From JBFLYE01 sp040756715 [NCBI: bacterium] (GTDB lineage: Bacteria > UBA9089 > UBA9088), in NCBI GenBank assembly GCA_040756715.1, contig JBFLYE010000047.1:1-10997 (forward strand): DNA of 10,997 nt. The letters are read 5' to 3'. Of this stretch, positions 1-6,712 are shown piece after piece. Positions within the stretch are counted from its first letter, which is position 1. Each line of letters opens with the position of its first letter. The notes beneath the pieces are model-generated. The model did not search any database. It was not told where the DNA came from and worked only from the letters and a program-made list of their open reading frames with translations. Made by a program: the position numbers and the translations under genes.

Positions 1-1
1 A

Positions 2-214
2 GCATTAAAAATTCCTACGATTGGTATTGGCTCTGGGATACATTGCGATGGACAAATCCTGGTGCTTAATGATATGATTGGTCTTACTGAAAGGTCTCCT
101 AGGTTTGTAAGGAGGTATTTGAATATGGGGGATGAAATAGGAAGGGCAATAAAGGGATTTAAAGAGGATGTTTTAAAGGGAGATTTTCCCAAAAAGGAGG
201 AAAGATATGAATGA
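2..214 (+). CDS. panB: 3-methyl-2-oxobutanoate hydroxymethyltransferase, C-terminal part (cut by window edge)
   Basis: Only the last 70 codons are present, read in frame 2 and ending at TGA 212-214. PanB transfers a hydroxymethyl group from methylene-tetrahydrofolate to 2-oxoisovalerate, the first committed step of pantothenate and hence CoA synthesis in the cytoplasm. The visible part has the family's C-terminal hallmarks: IPTIGIGSG, then HCDGQILVLNDMIGLTE, then a basic helical tail (FVRRYLNMGDEIGRAI) ending in a short KGDFP segment. The family usually has P before HCDGQ; here it is I. Its last 8 bases overlap the start of rfaE1, so the two genes are translationally coupled although their pathways are unrelated. 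The 5' part lies outside the window. Confidence 0.9.
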   Translation, partial: ALKIPTIGIGSGIHCDGQILVLNDMIGLTERSPRFVRRYLNMGDEIGRAIKGFKEDVLKGDFPKKEERYE

Positions 215-1178
215 GATATTTGAAAGGGTATTTGGCAACCTAAAGCCTGTTTTGGTTGTAGGCGATTTGATGGTTGATGAGTTTATCTGGGGTGATGTAA
301 GGAGGATTTCCCCCGAAGCACCCGTTCCGGTGGTAAATATAACCGGGGAGACATTCCATCCAGGGGGAGCGGCAAATGTTGTAGCAAATATCCATAGCTT
401 AGGAGGCAAGGTTTATGTTGGGGGTGTAATTGGCGATGATGTTGAGGGAAAGAGGCTTATATCCTCCCTTTCTTCCCAAGGGATAAGCACAGAGGGTCTT
501 ATTTTGGATTGCCATAGGCCAACCACCCTAAAGACAAGGATTGTGGTAAAATCCCAGCAAATGATCAGGATTGATAAGGAAAAGCAAGAGCCAATAGATG
601 AGAAAATCATAAACCAGTTACTTGACTATATCAAAAGGGTAATCCTTGATGTAAAGGCAATTGTGATCTCAGATTATGGAAAGGGCGTGGTTGGGCAGAA
701 ATTGCTTGAGGAGCTTATTCCCCTATCCAAAAAGCACGATGTGATTACCATTGTTGACCCAAAGATAGGGAATTTTGGCTATTACAAGGGGGTTTCCATA
801 ATCACCCCAAATCACTTTGAAGCACAAGACCTTACCGGGATTATAGTAAAGGACGAGGCAAGCCTAAAGCAATGTATGAGTGCAATTATGAGGCGTCTGG
901 AATGTAAGGTGGTAATCGTAACAAGGGGAGAGGAGGGGATGTCAATCCTTAAGGACACAGGAGAGGTATTTCATATTCCAACCAATGCAAGGGAGGTTTA
1001 TGATGTTACAGGAGCGGGTGATACAGTGGTAGCTGTTTTAAGCTTGGCACTTAGTGCAGGCGTTGATATAATTGAAGCAGCAAGGCTTTCCAATTATGCG
1101 GCAGGGATTGTGGTAGGAAAGATTGGAACAGCTACAGTAACAAAGGAGGAGCTTCTTAAGAGGATAAAGGAGATTTAG
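207..1178 (+). CDS. rfaE1: D-glycero-beta-D-manno-heptose-7-phosphate kinase (separate HldE kinase domain)
   Basis: The product is 323 aa, the usual length for the kinase half of HldE when it stands alone. It phosphorylates heptose 7-phosphate at C1 on the way to ADP-heptose, the precursor of the LPS inner core. It is a PfkB/ribokinase fold: the N-terminal sugar-binding stretch is PGGAANVVANIHSLGG (residues 52-67), and the C-terminal ATP-binding and catalytic motif is DVTGAGDT (266-273, catalytic Asp 272). VDPK at 183-186 and TPNHFEA at 200-206 also fit the family. The ATG at 207 is preceded by AAGGAGG with good spacing and overlaps the panB stop. The adenylyltransferase half follows 5 bases after the stop as its own gene, so the enzyme fused in E. 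coli is split here. The pairing makes this call very secure. Confidence 0.94.
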   Translation: MNEIFERVFGNLKPVLVVGDLMVDEFIWGDVRRISPEAPVPVVNITGETFHPGGAANVVANIHSLGGKVYVGGVIGDDVEGKRLISSLSSQGISTEGLILDCHRPTTLKTRIVVKSQQMIRIDKEKQEPIDEKIINQLLDYIKRVILDVKAIVISDYGKGVVGQKLLEELIPLSKKHDVITIVDPKIGNFGYYKGVSIITPNHFEAQDLTGIIVKDEASLKQCMSAIMRRLECKVVIVTRGEEGMSILKDTGEVFHIPTNAREVYDVTGAGDTVVAVLSLALSAGVDIIEAARLSNYAAGIVVGKIGTATVTKEELLKRIKEI

Positions 1179-1183
1179 GATTT

Positions 1184-1642
1184 ATGGCTGAGAAGCTTAA
1201 AGAGATTGGTGAATTGAAAGAGATTGCAAATGATTTAAAGAATGAGGGAAAAAGGATTGTCTTTACCAATGGCTGTTTTGATATTTTACACCCAGGACAT
1301 ATCCATCTTTTGAAAAGGGCAAAATCCTTTGGCGATTGTTTAATCCTTGGGCTTAATTCTGATACCTCTATTTCAAAAATAAAACCAAATCGACCAATTA
1401 TGAACCAAAAAGCAAGGATAGAGATTCTTTCTGAAATAGGGCTTATTGATTATATTGTTGTATTTGATGAAGAAGACCCTGTAAATGTTATAAGAAAGAT
1501 AAAGCCAGATGTCCTTGTAAAGGGTGGTGATTGGAAAGAAAATAAGGTAAAGGGAAAAGAATTTGCCCGATGTGTAAAGATTGTTGAATACCTTAAAGAT
1601 TGGTCAACCACAAAGATAATTGAGAAGATAAGGAATGAATGA
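1184..1642 (+). CDS. rfaE2: D-glycero-beta-D-manno-heptose 1-phosphate adenylyltransferase
   Basis: The product is 152 aa, a complete nucleotidyltransferase of the cytidylyltransferase-like superfamily. It adds AMP from ATP to heptose 1-phosphate, giving ADP-heptose for LPS core assembly. The motif FTNGCFDILHPGHIHLL (residues 27-43) contains the HxGH active site (H36, H39). LVKGGDW (111-117) and the C-terminal STTKIIEKI (141-149) are family signatures. The start is an ATG 5 bases after the rfaE1 stop. The last 8 bases overlap the next gene, so the four first genes of the window read as one coupled unit. The epimerase and the heptose-7-phosphate isomerase (gmhA type) are not in the window. Confidence 0.94.
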   Translation: MAEKLKEIGELKEIANDLKNEGKRIVFTNGCFDILHPGHIHLLKRAKSFGDCLILGLNSDTSISKIKPNRPIMNQKARIEILSEIGLIDYIVVFDEEDPVNVIRKIKPDVLVKGGDWKENKVKGKEFARCVKIVEYLKDWSTTKIIEKIRNE

Positions 1643-2156
1643 CCTAAACATTGGATTCTTGCTAATAACATCCCCTTCGGATGGTCTTTCCCTTTGTCTT
1701 TATAGAAAGAGGATTCCAATTTTTATCCTTTTGCTTTCCTCTCTAAGCACAAGCGTAGGTTTTTCCTTAATTTTCTCACTTCATCTTAATATGATGATAT
1801 TCTTGAGCCTCTTTCTCTTTTGGATTTTTTTCAAATCAGCAATCCTTCATATTTCTTGTGAGATTGTAGGAGGATGTGGAGATGGAAAAAGGCTATTTTT
1901 ATCCCTTGCAACATCCTTATTTCCCCTTATATTCTTTACACCCTTTGTCATTGTTGGTAAGGTTTTCCCTATATCTTTTCTTGGGATTATCCTTATCTTT
2001 CTTTGGGTTTTTATCTTAAAGATTAAATTTATAAAAAACCTTTATTCCCTTTCTTTTGGAAAAACAATCCTTGCTATTTCCTTTCCCTCTATTATTTTTT
2101 CTTTTCTTTTATTTATCCTATTTCTTGGCTTTATTATAAGCTTTCTTTATAGATAG
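1635..2156 (+). CDS. multi-spanning membrane protein, resembles Yip1 family
   Basis: The product is 173 aa and extremely hydrophobic, with about five predicted membrane spans (roughly residues 28-47, 50-72, 85-108, 111-130 and 142-170) and few charged residues outside the loops. The arrangement of a short N-terminal cytoplasmic stretch, then spans, then a Gly-rich GGCGDGKRLFLSLATSLFPLI segment (79-99) recalls bacterial Yip1-domain proteins, whose second span is followed by a conserved Gly/Lys loop. That assignment is by eye and tentative. The ATG overlaps the rfaE2 stop by 8 bases with AAGGA just upstream, so it is co-translated with the heptose genes. It is the last gene of that block; a new promoter starts 25 bases after its stop. 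Its role is unknown, and involvement in envelope polysaccharide assembly is only inferred from context. Confidence 0.75.
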   Translation: MNDLNIGFLLITSPSDGLSLCLYRKRIPIFILLLSSLSTSVGFSLIFSLHLNMMIFLSLFLFWIFFKSAILHISCEIVGGCGDGKRLFLSLATSLFPLIFFTPFVIVGKVFPISFLGIILIFLWVFILKIKFIKNLYSLSFGKTILAISFPSIIFSFLLFILFLGFIISFLYR

Positions 2157-2181
2157 AACCCACAATGTAACAAAGCCTCAA

Positions 2182-2210
2182 TTGACATAATCCCTCTTTA
2201 AAGGTATAAT
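2182..2210 (+). promoter_or_regulatory. sigma70-type promoter for the tRNA-Arg / hprK transcript
   Basis: TTGACA at 2182-2187 and TATAAT at 2205-2210 are separated by exactly 17 bases, both boxes matching the consensus perfectly. Transcription would begin near 2217, about 27 bases before the tRNA. No other comparably strong promoter lies between here and 6500, so it may drive the whole tRNA-hprK-pheA-psiE-dnaX-ybaB series. Confidence 0.85.
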
Positions 2211-2243
2211 TTAGGAGGTGAGAGCAGAACGAAAGTGAATGAG

Positions 2244-2317
2244 GCGGCCGTAGCTCAATTGGATAGAGTGGAAGACTTCGAATCTTACGGTTATGGGTTC
2301 AACTCCCATCGGCCGTG
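2244..2317 (+). tRNA. tRNA-Arg (anticodon UCG)
   Basis: A 74-nt cloverleaf. The acceptor arms are 2244-2250 and 2310-2316 (seven pairs, the outermost G-U), with discriminator G2317. The D arm is GCTC/GAGT, the anticodon loop CTTCGAA with anticodon TCG at 2278-2280, and the T arm ATGGG/CCCAT with loop TTCAACT. It reads arginine CGA. One oddity is a G-A mismatch at the base of the anticodon stem (2271 with 2287). The 3' CCA is not encoded. The genes around it use mainly AGG/AGA, so this tRNA serves rare codons here. It is the first element after a strong promoter and only 10 bases ahead of hprK. Confidence 0.92.
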
Positions 2318-2327
2318 GTAGATTAGA

Positions 2328-3254
2328 ATGGCTGAAATAACGGTAAAAGAGCTTATAAATGACCTAAAGGATGACCTTAGATTTGAGATTATCTCGGGGA
2401 AAGATGGGCTTTCAAGGAAAATAACCCAGGTTGATATTAACAGGCCTGGACTTGCCCTTATAAAATACTTTAAGCACTTTGGCTATCAGAGGATTCAAGT
2501 CCTAGGAAAGGGAGAAATTTCATACCTTCACGATATTTCAAAAAAGGAAAGGGATGGGATTTTAAAGGAGATATTTCAATACGAAATCCCCTGTTTTATT
2601 GTTGATTGGGGACAACCTGTCCCAGATGAACTTATTGGGCTTTCAAATCTACATAACATCCCTATTCTCTCAACACCGGTTCCTACCGGAAAGCTTACTG
2701 CAAGTTTAATAATTTATCTTGAGGAAAAATTTACCGAGCAGACCCTTGAATATGGAACCCTGGTTGATATCTCTGGGGTTGGTGTTTTATTAAAAGGAAA
2801 GCACTCGGTGGGAAAATCTGAGTGCGCCCTTGAGCTTATTGAAAGGGGACACAGGCTTATTGCAGACGATTCTGTTCTTATTAAGAAGATTGGAAATAGC
2901 CTAATCGGAGAAGCACCACCAGCCACTGCAAACTGTATAGAGATAAGGGGGCTTGGAATTATCAATATCCAGGAGCTTTTTGGATTCTCTGCGATATGTG
3001 AAAAAAAGGAGATAGAGCTTGTTTTGCATCTTGAGCTCTGGGATAAAGAAAAAGAATATGAGAGGGTTGGATTAGAAAAAGAACAAGAAAAAGAGAAAAA
3101 AAGAATAAGAATTTTAGATGTTTCTATTCCAAAAATGGTTATTCCGGTCGGACCAGGAAGGAATATGGCTGTTATTGCAGAGGCTGCCGCCCTAAACCAC
3201 AGGCTTAAAAAGATGGGGAAAAAGCCTTTGAATAACTTTATGAAAAATGCTTGA
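2328..3254 (+). CDS. hprK: HPr kinase/phosphorylase-like protein
   Basis: The product is 308 aa, the family's normal length. HprK phosphorylates a serine of HPr (or a relative) using ATP or PPi and also removes that phosphate. In diderm bacteria without sugar PTS it is often tied to nitrogen-type PTS or envelope regulation. The N-terminal domain (1-130) begins ITVKELINDL. The C-terminal kinase domain has the P-loop GKHSVGKS (157-164), GHRLIADDS (174-182) with the catalytic Asp pair, the signature IEIRGLGIINI (204-214) and VGPGRNMAVI (274-283). Two positions are unusual: the normally invariant His of the HG-LVD motif is Tyr142, and the P-loop glycine of GxxGxGKS is Ser160. An extra Lys/Glu-rich stretch lies at 250-260. 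No clear ribosome-binding site precedes the ATG. No ptsH-like gene is nearby. Confidence 0.9.
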   Translation: MAEITVKELINDLKDDLRFEIISGKDGLSRKITQVDINRPGLALIKYFKHFGYQRIQVLGKGEISYLHDISKKERDGILKEIFQYEIPCFIVDWGQPVPDELIGLSNLHNIPILSTPVPTGKLTASLIIYLEEKFTEQTLEYGTLVDISGVGVLLKGKHSVGKSECALELIERGHRLIADDSVLIKKIGNSLIGEAPPATANCIEIRGLGIINIQELFGFSAICEKKEIELVLHLELWDKEKEYERVGLEKEQEKEKKRIRILDVSIPKMVIPVGPGRNMAVIAEAAALNHRLKKMGKKPLNNFMKNA

Positions 3255-4311
3255 TGAATTAAGAAAGAGGATAGACAAGATAGATGACAAGGTTTTAAAG
3301 CTCCTTGAGGAGAGGATTTCTATTGCTTTAGAGATAGGAAAAATAAAAAAGGAGGAAAAGCTTTCCCTTCTGCATACAGATAGGGAAAAAGGGGTTTTAG
3401 AAAGGCTTATAAAGAATAGAAAGCTCCTTCCAAAAGAAGCAATATCCGCGATATATAGGGAGATATTCTCTGTTTCTTTAAAGCTTCAAGGAGAGCCAGT
3501 AATAGCATATCTAGGTCCCTCTGGAACATTTACTCATCAAGCAGCAGAGCAAAGGTTCGGAGCATCAAACAAATATATTGCCTTTAATGAAATATGTGAT
3601 GTATTTATGGAGGTTGTTAAAAAAAGGGCAGATTATGGCGTTGTCCCAATTGAAAACTCAACAGAGGGCATTGTATCTAACACCCTTGATATGTTCATTG
3701 ATACAGATGTGGTAATCTGTGATGAGATATACCTTAAAATCTCCCATTGCCTACTTTCAAGGGAAGATGACATTTCAAAGATCAAAAGGGTATATAGCCA
3801 TCCCTCTGTGTTTGCCCAATGCAGAAAATTCCTTTCCGAAAACATGCCTGGTGTAGAGCTTATTGATATGCCATCCACCGCAGCTGCTGCAAAAAGGGTA
3901 GTAGATGAAGCATGCTCTGCAGCCATTGGAAACAAATGGGCAGGAGAAATCTATTCTCTCAATATTCTTAAAAGACAAGTAGAAGATTTTGTCTCAAATA
4001 CAACAAGGTTTGTGGTTATTGGAAGGGAATATGGTAATGCAACAGGATGTGATAAAACATCAATTTTATTCTCTGTAAAGGATAGGCCAGGAGCATTGCA
4101 CGATATGCTTATGCCATTTGCCGAGCAAGGGATAAACCTTACAAAGATAGAATCCCGGCCATCAAAAATTAGAGCGTGGGAATATATGTTTTTTATTGAT
4201 TTTGAAGGCCATATTCAGGATGAAAAGGTAAAAATGGCAATCTCAAAGCTTAATAAACTTTGCAATTATTTAAAGATCTTGGGTTCGTATCCCAAAGGAG
4301 AAATGGTATGA
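3247..4311 (+). CDS. pheA: bifunctional chorismate mutase / prephenate dehydratase
   Basis: The product is 354 aa with three domains in the standard order. An AroQ-type chorismate mutase comes first (1-80; LRKRIDKID, EERISIALEIGK, TDREKGVLERL). A prephenate dehydratase follows (about 82-265; YLGPSGTFTHQAAEQRFG, VPIENSTEGIVSNTLD, and the catalytic TRF motif in SNTTRFVVIG). Last is an ACT regulatory domain (from about 274; TSILFSVKDRPGALHDML and the Phe-binding ESRP). It converts chorismate to phenylpyruvate through prephenate, and the intact ACT domain predicts feedback inhibition by phenylalanine. The ATG overlaps the hprK stop by 8 bases and the gene ends inside the start of the PsiE-like gene (ATGA), indicating translational coupling. 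All key motifs appear intact. Confidence 0.95.
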   Translation: MLDELRKRIDKIDDKVLKLLEERISIALEIGKIKKEEKLSLLHTDREKGVLERLIKNRKLLPKEAISAIYREIFSVSLKLQGEPVIAYLGPSGTFTHQAAEQRFGASNKYIAFNEICDVFMEVVKKRADYGVVPIENSTEGIVSNTLDMFIDTDVVICDEIYLKISHCLLSREDDISKIKRVYSHPSVFAQCRKFLSENMPGVELIDMPSTAAAAKRVVDEACSAAIGNKWAGEIYSLNILKRQVEDFVSNTTRFVVIGREYGNATGCDKTSILFSVKDRPGALHDMLMPFAEQGINLTKIESRPSKIRAWEYMFFIDFEGHIQDEKVKMAISKLNKLCNYLKILGSYPKGEMV

Positions 4312-4736
4312 AAACAATAAGAAGGATTTTTATTTTAATAGACAACATTGTTCATATCAGCGTTGCATTTCTTCTTGTCTTTGCTGCCTTTGCCTTTCTA
4401 TATCAGGCTTTTACAAAGGCTTTTTTTCCTGATACTCAGTCCATCGTTGAAATGATAGGAGATACATTGTTTATCCTTCTTATTATGGAAATCCTCTGGG
4501 ATGTTTTAAGGTATTTTAAAAAGCTTCCCTTTACCTTAAGGCCATTTATCTTTGTTGGGATAATCTCAAGCATCAGGGGAATGGTTCTGGTTGAGGCAAA
4601 GATGTCTATAGGGTTTGAGAAAATTTCCCTATTTCACCAATTAGCAAAGATTGGTGTATTTGCTCTTGTTATATTTATCTTATGTTTATGTCTCTATCTT
4701 TTGGGAAAAATCCCTTCCTCTAGCCTAGAAGAATAA
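4308..4736 (+). CDS. PsiE-like integral membrane protein
   Basis: The product is 142 aa. The ATG at 4308 overlaps the pheA stop as ATGA and has AAAGGAG (4294-4300) at ideal spacing, so the more upstream in-frame start at 4260 is rejected. Four membrane spans are visible (about 14-34, 46-66, 76-95 and 114-136). The central pattern, hydrophobic helix, IMEILWDVLRYFKKLPFTLRPFIFVGIISSIRGMV, resembles the phosphate-starvation-inducible PsiE family, in which a helix ending in a Leu/Glu-rich segment is followed by a basic loop and an ALxR-like helix. Function is unknown even for the family. No phosphate-regulon sequence is seen nearby; it is simply embedded between pheA and dnaX. The family assignment is by pattern and moderately certain. 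Confidence 0.78.
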   Translation: MKTIRRIFILIDNIVHISVAFLLVFAAFAFLYQAFTKAFFPDTQSIVEMIGDTLFILLIMEILWDVLRYFKKLPFTLRPFIFVGIISSIRGMVLVEAKMSIGFEKISLFHQLAKIGVFALVIFILCLCLYLLGKIPSSSLEE

Positions 4737-6083
4737 ATGTATCTTTCTTTAGCAAGAAAATATAGACCAAAGAGCTTTGAGAGCGTTATAGGACAAAGCC
4801 ATATTGTCATAACCCTAAAGAATGCGATTTCCCAAAATAGGATAAATTCATCCTATCTTTTCTTTGGACCAAGGGGGACGGGAAAGACATCCATTGCAAG
4901 GATTCTGGCAAAATCTCTAAATTGCAAAGAAGGACCAAGTCCAATTTGTTGTTGCAAATGCTCATCCTGCCTTGAGATTGACGAAAGCTCCTCTTTAGAT
5001 GTTATTGAGATTGATGGTGCTTCAAACAGGGGGATTGACCAGATAAGGGAATTAAGGGAAAGTGTAGGCTATAGGCCGATTGCCGGAAGGTTCAAGGTCT
5101 ACATTATTGATGAGGTTCATATGCTAACCCCAGAGGCATTCAATGCCCTATTAAAAACCCTTGAGGAGCCACCCCCTCATGTAATCTTTATCTTTGCAAC
5201 CACAGATGTCCAAAAGGTTCCCAAGACAATATCCTCAAGGACACAGATGTTTGAATTTAGAAAGATAGAAAAATCTGTGATAGAGAACGCCCTCTCTTCT
5301 ATAGTAGAAAAAGAGGGTTTTAAACTAGATAGAGAGGCAATTTCTCTTATCTCCTCTATTTCTGAGGGAAGCTTAAGGGATGCAGAGTCTATCCTTGACC
5401 AGGTTGTTTTATACAAAAGCGATGCGAGCTCTGATGATGTAAGGAGCCTTCTGGGAATCTGCAAAGAGGCATCCATTGTTTCATTGATTGAGATGATAAA
5501 AAATAAAGATGCAAATGCCCTTTCCTTTGTAAAAGAGATGATGGATGAGGGGTTTTCTCCTGATATGATAATAAGGGGTATTTTAGATTCTCTCAAGGGT
5601 TTTATTGTTAAGGCCGCTTCTTCTAATGGTGATATAGAATGGCTAATAAAGGCAGGGGATACCTTTTGTGAGACAGAAGAAAGGATAAGGAGCCTACCAG
5701 ATGACGCAGAGTTTCTTCTTGAGTTGGCTATAGTAAAGCTTATTCAGGAGTCAGAGGGTCAGAGGGTCAGAGGGTCAGAGGGTCAAAATGATGATGTATT
5801 GGGGAGGTGGAATGAGGTTTTGGAGATGGTTTCTAAGAAAAATCCCCTTCTTAAAAACCCCTTACAAGAAATAGAATCTATTGAAGCAGAGGAAAACAGG
5901 CTTATTTTAAAATTTAAAGAAACGGCAAATACACATAGGAAAATTATAGGAAAGGTAGAGAATAAAAGAATTATTGAGGATGTTTTAGCTGAGCTTTTTA
6001 AGAGAAAAATAGAGGTTGTAATTCCAGAAAGGGATATTATAGAGAAAGCCTTTGAAATATTCGATGCTATTGAGGTAAGATGA
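4737..6083 (+). CDS. dnaX: DNA polymerase III subunit gamma/tau
   Basis: The product is 448 aa, the ATPase motor of the replicative clamp loader. Domain I holds Walker A GPRGTGKT (44-51), a four-Cys zinc module (C63, C72, C75, C78), Walker B YIIDEVHM (122-129), sensor 1 IFATT and the SRC-type arginine-finger motif (SSRT, 166-169, with Thr in place of Cys). GSLRDAESILDQ (211-222) is the sensor 2 region. Domain III runs to about residue 335. A low-complexity linker of 8-bp DNA repeats (339-350) follows, then a short C-terminal domain beginning with a conserved Trp (W358), like that of short tau proteins. The start directly abuts the preceding stop and has only a weak ribosome-binding site. ybaB follows with a 4-base overlap, the usual partner. 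No A-rich slippery heptamer for gamma production was found. Confidence 0.96.
   Translation: MYLSLARKYRPKSFESVIGQSHIVITLKNAISQNRINSSYLFFGPRGTGKTSIARILAKSLNCKEGPSPICCCKCSSCLEIDESSSLDVIEIDGASNRGIDQIRELRESVGYRPIAGRFKVYIIDEVHMLTPEAFNALLKTLEEPPPHVIFIFATTDVQKVPKTISSRTQMFEFRKIEKSVIENALSSIVEKEGFKLDREAISLISSISEGSLRDAESILDQVVLYKSDASSDDVRSLLGICKEASIVSLIEMIKNKDANALSFVKEMMDEGFSPDMIIRGILDSLKGFIVKAASSNGDIEWLIKAGDTFCETEERIRSLPDDAEFLLELAIVKLIQESEGQRVRGSEGQNDDVLGRWNEVLEMVSKKNPLLKNPLQEIESIEAEENRLILKFKETANTHRKIIGKVENKRIIEDVLAELFKRKIEVVIPERDIIEKAFEIFDAIEVR
5750..5785 (+). repeat. 8-bp tandem repeat inside dnaX
   Basis: The unit GTCAGAGG occurs four times without error (5750-5757, 5758-5765, 5766-5773, 5774-5781), followed by a half unit GTCA. 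Because 8 is not a multiple of 3, the repeat is read in all three frames in turn, giving the peptide SEGQRVRGSEGQ at residues 339-350. Losing one unit brings TGA 5789-5791 into frame (348-aa product). Gaining one brings TAG 5872-5874 into frame (381-aa product). The repeat sits exactly between the clamp-loader core and the C-terminal domain. Confidence 0.97.
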
Positions 6084-6373
6084 TAGACATTTTTTCTTTG
6101 GTGAGAAATATCGGAAGGCTTGAATCTTTAAGGGATGAGCTTTTAGCAAGGCTGAAAGAAAAAAGGGTAATTGGGCAATCGGGTGGAGGGATGGTTGAGG
6201 TTACCTGTGATGGAATGAAGGATGTTTTGGAGATAAAGATAGAAGAAGGGTTAGAGAAAGATGTTAGCATGCTTTCCGACCTTATTGTATCTGCCATTTC
6301 TGATTCTCAAAAAAAGGCAGAAGCCCTATTTATAGAGGAAATAAAAGGCCTAATTTCTCAATTTAACCCATAA
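6080..6373 (+). CDS. ybaB: YbaB/EbfC family nucleoid-associated protein
   Basis: The product is 97 aa, slightly short for the family. YbaB/EbfC proteins are small dimers that bind DNA and coat the nucleoid. Visible features are an N-terminal coiled helix rich in Leu, Arg and Glu (7-30), the Gly-rich turn QSGGGMVEVTCDG (33-45) leading into the beta sheet, KDVLEIKIEE (47-56), and a C-terminal helix (68-92) with DSQKKAEALF in place of the usual DAxxKAxE segment. The ATG overlaps the dnaX stop (ATGA), and dnaX-ybaB is one of the most conserved gene pairs in bacteria. recR, which commonly comes next, is absent. The stop codon lies at the edge of a short stretch with repeated CATAAC words. Confidence 0.92.
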   Translation: MIDIFSLVRNIGRLESLRDELLARLKEKRVIGQSGGGMVEVTCDGMKDVLEIKIEEGLEKDVSMLSDLIVSAISDSQKKAEALFIEEIKGLISQFNP

Positions 6374-6500
6374 CTCATAACCCTACGCATAACTCGTATG
6401 TGTTGAGCTTCCTTAATATGGTATGTGTTTAATTTAAAAGGACGAACACCTTCTCAGGCGAAGCCTGAGGGGACGGGGTAGTAAGATTGTAAAATAATGC
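6374..6500 (+). other. gene-free spacer with repeated words and a GC-rich hairpin
   Basis: This spacer lies between ybaB and the next promoter. It starts with a degenerate repeat of the word CATAAC(T/C)C, which also includes the end of ybaB. It then has two copies of TATGTGTT and a hairpin, CTCAGGC (6453-6459), loop GAA, GCCTGAG (6463-6469), extendable by two G-U pairs and one C-G pair to 6450-6472. No run of T follows the hairpin on either strand, so it is not a classical intrinsic terminator. I see no protein or RNA gene here. Confidence 0.6.
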
Positions 6501-6529
6501 TTGCAAATTTCTAAGGTTAGTTGTATAAT
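6501..6529 (+). promoter_or_regulatory. sigma70-type promoter for the small-membrane-protein / PorV transcript
   Basis: TTGCAA (6501-6506) and a perfect TATAAT (6524-6529) are 17 bases apart. The predicted start of transcription, about 7 bases after the -10 box, falls in the A-run at 6535-6537, only 2-4 bases before the first ATG (6539). The first message would therefore be leaderless or nearly so. Confidence 0.75.
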
Positions 6530-6538
6530 TAAAAAAAG

Positions 6539-6709
6539 ATGGATATATCCACCATATTTAAAGGAATAAAGGATATAGGTTTAGAACCTGTTCTTATAAT
6601 CCTTTTGCTTTTGTTCTTATTTAGAAGCGTGATGAGATTAGAAAAAGAAAATGAGAGGCTTTTAAAAAATAATGAGGAGCTTTTAAAGATGCTTCTTGAG
6701 AGGAGGTAA
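6539..6709 (+). CDS. small single-span membrane protein with coiled-coil tail (56 aa)
   Basis: A 56-codon frame starting at ATG 6539 and ending with TAA 6707-6709. The N-terminus (1-16) is amphipathic. A membrane span follows (about 17-29, LEPVLIILLLLFLFR), then a highly charged heptad-like helix (33-56, RLEKENERLLKNNEELLKML). This one-span-plus-charged-helix architecture resembles small holin-like proteins such as the BhlA/UviB type, but many unrelated micro-proteins look the same, and no lysis genes are near. There is no Shine-Dalgarno sequence; the ATG lies 2-4 bases from the predicted transcript start. Its last codons contain the AGGAGG that serves the next gene, tying the two together. 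I do not recognise a specific family. Confidence 0.65.
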   Translation: MDISTIFKGIKDIGLEPVLIILLLLFLFRSVMRLEKENERLLKNNEELLKMLLERR

Positions 6710-6712
6710 AAT

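Noticed and set aside
4260-4307. Earlier start for the PsiE-like protein at 4260
   Set aside because: It would overlap the pheA ACT-domain end by over 50 bases; the ATG at 4308 has an ideal ribosome-binding site and forms the ATGA overlap typical of this cluster.
5177-5596. Minus-strand 139-codon open frame opposite dnaX
   Set aside because: It lies wholly within the conserved dnaX core and reads as its antisense shadow.
5750-5785. The tandem repeat as part of a CRISPR array
   Set aside because: The 8-bp units are contiguous with no spacers and lie within a conserved coding sequence.
5800-5880. Possible ribosomal slippery site in dnaX at the A-runs around 5836 and 5852
   Set aside because: In the reading frame these read AAG AAA AAT and CTT AAA AAC; neither gives the X XXY YYZ pattern needed for classical -1 slippage.
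6421-6431. GTATGTGTTTA shared with the right inverted repeat (10934-10944), possibly a third repeat copy
   Set aside because: The match is only 11 bases and the flanking sequence does not align convincingly; could be chance in AT-rich DNA.
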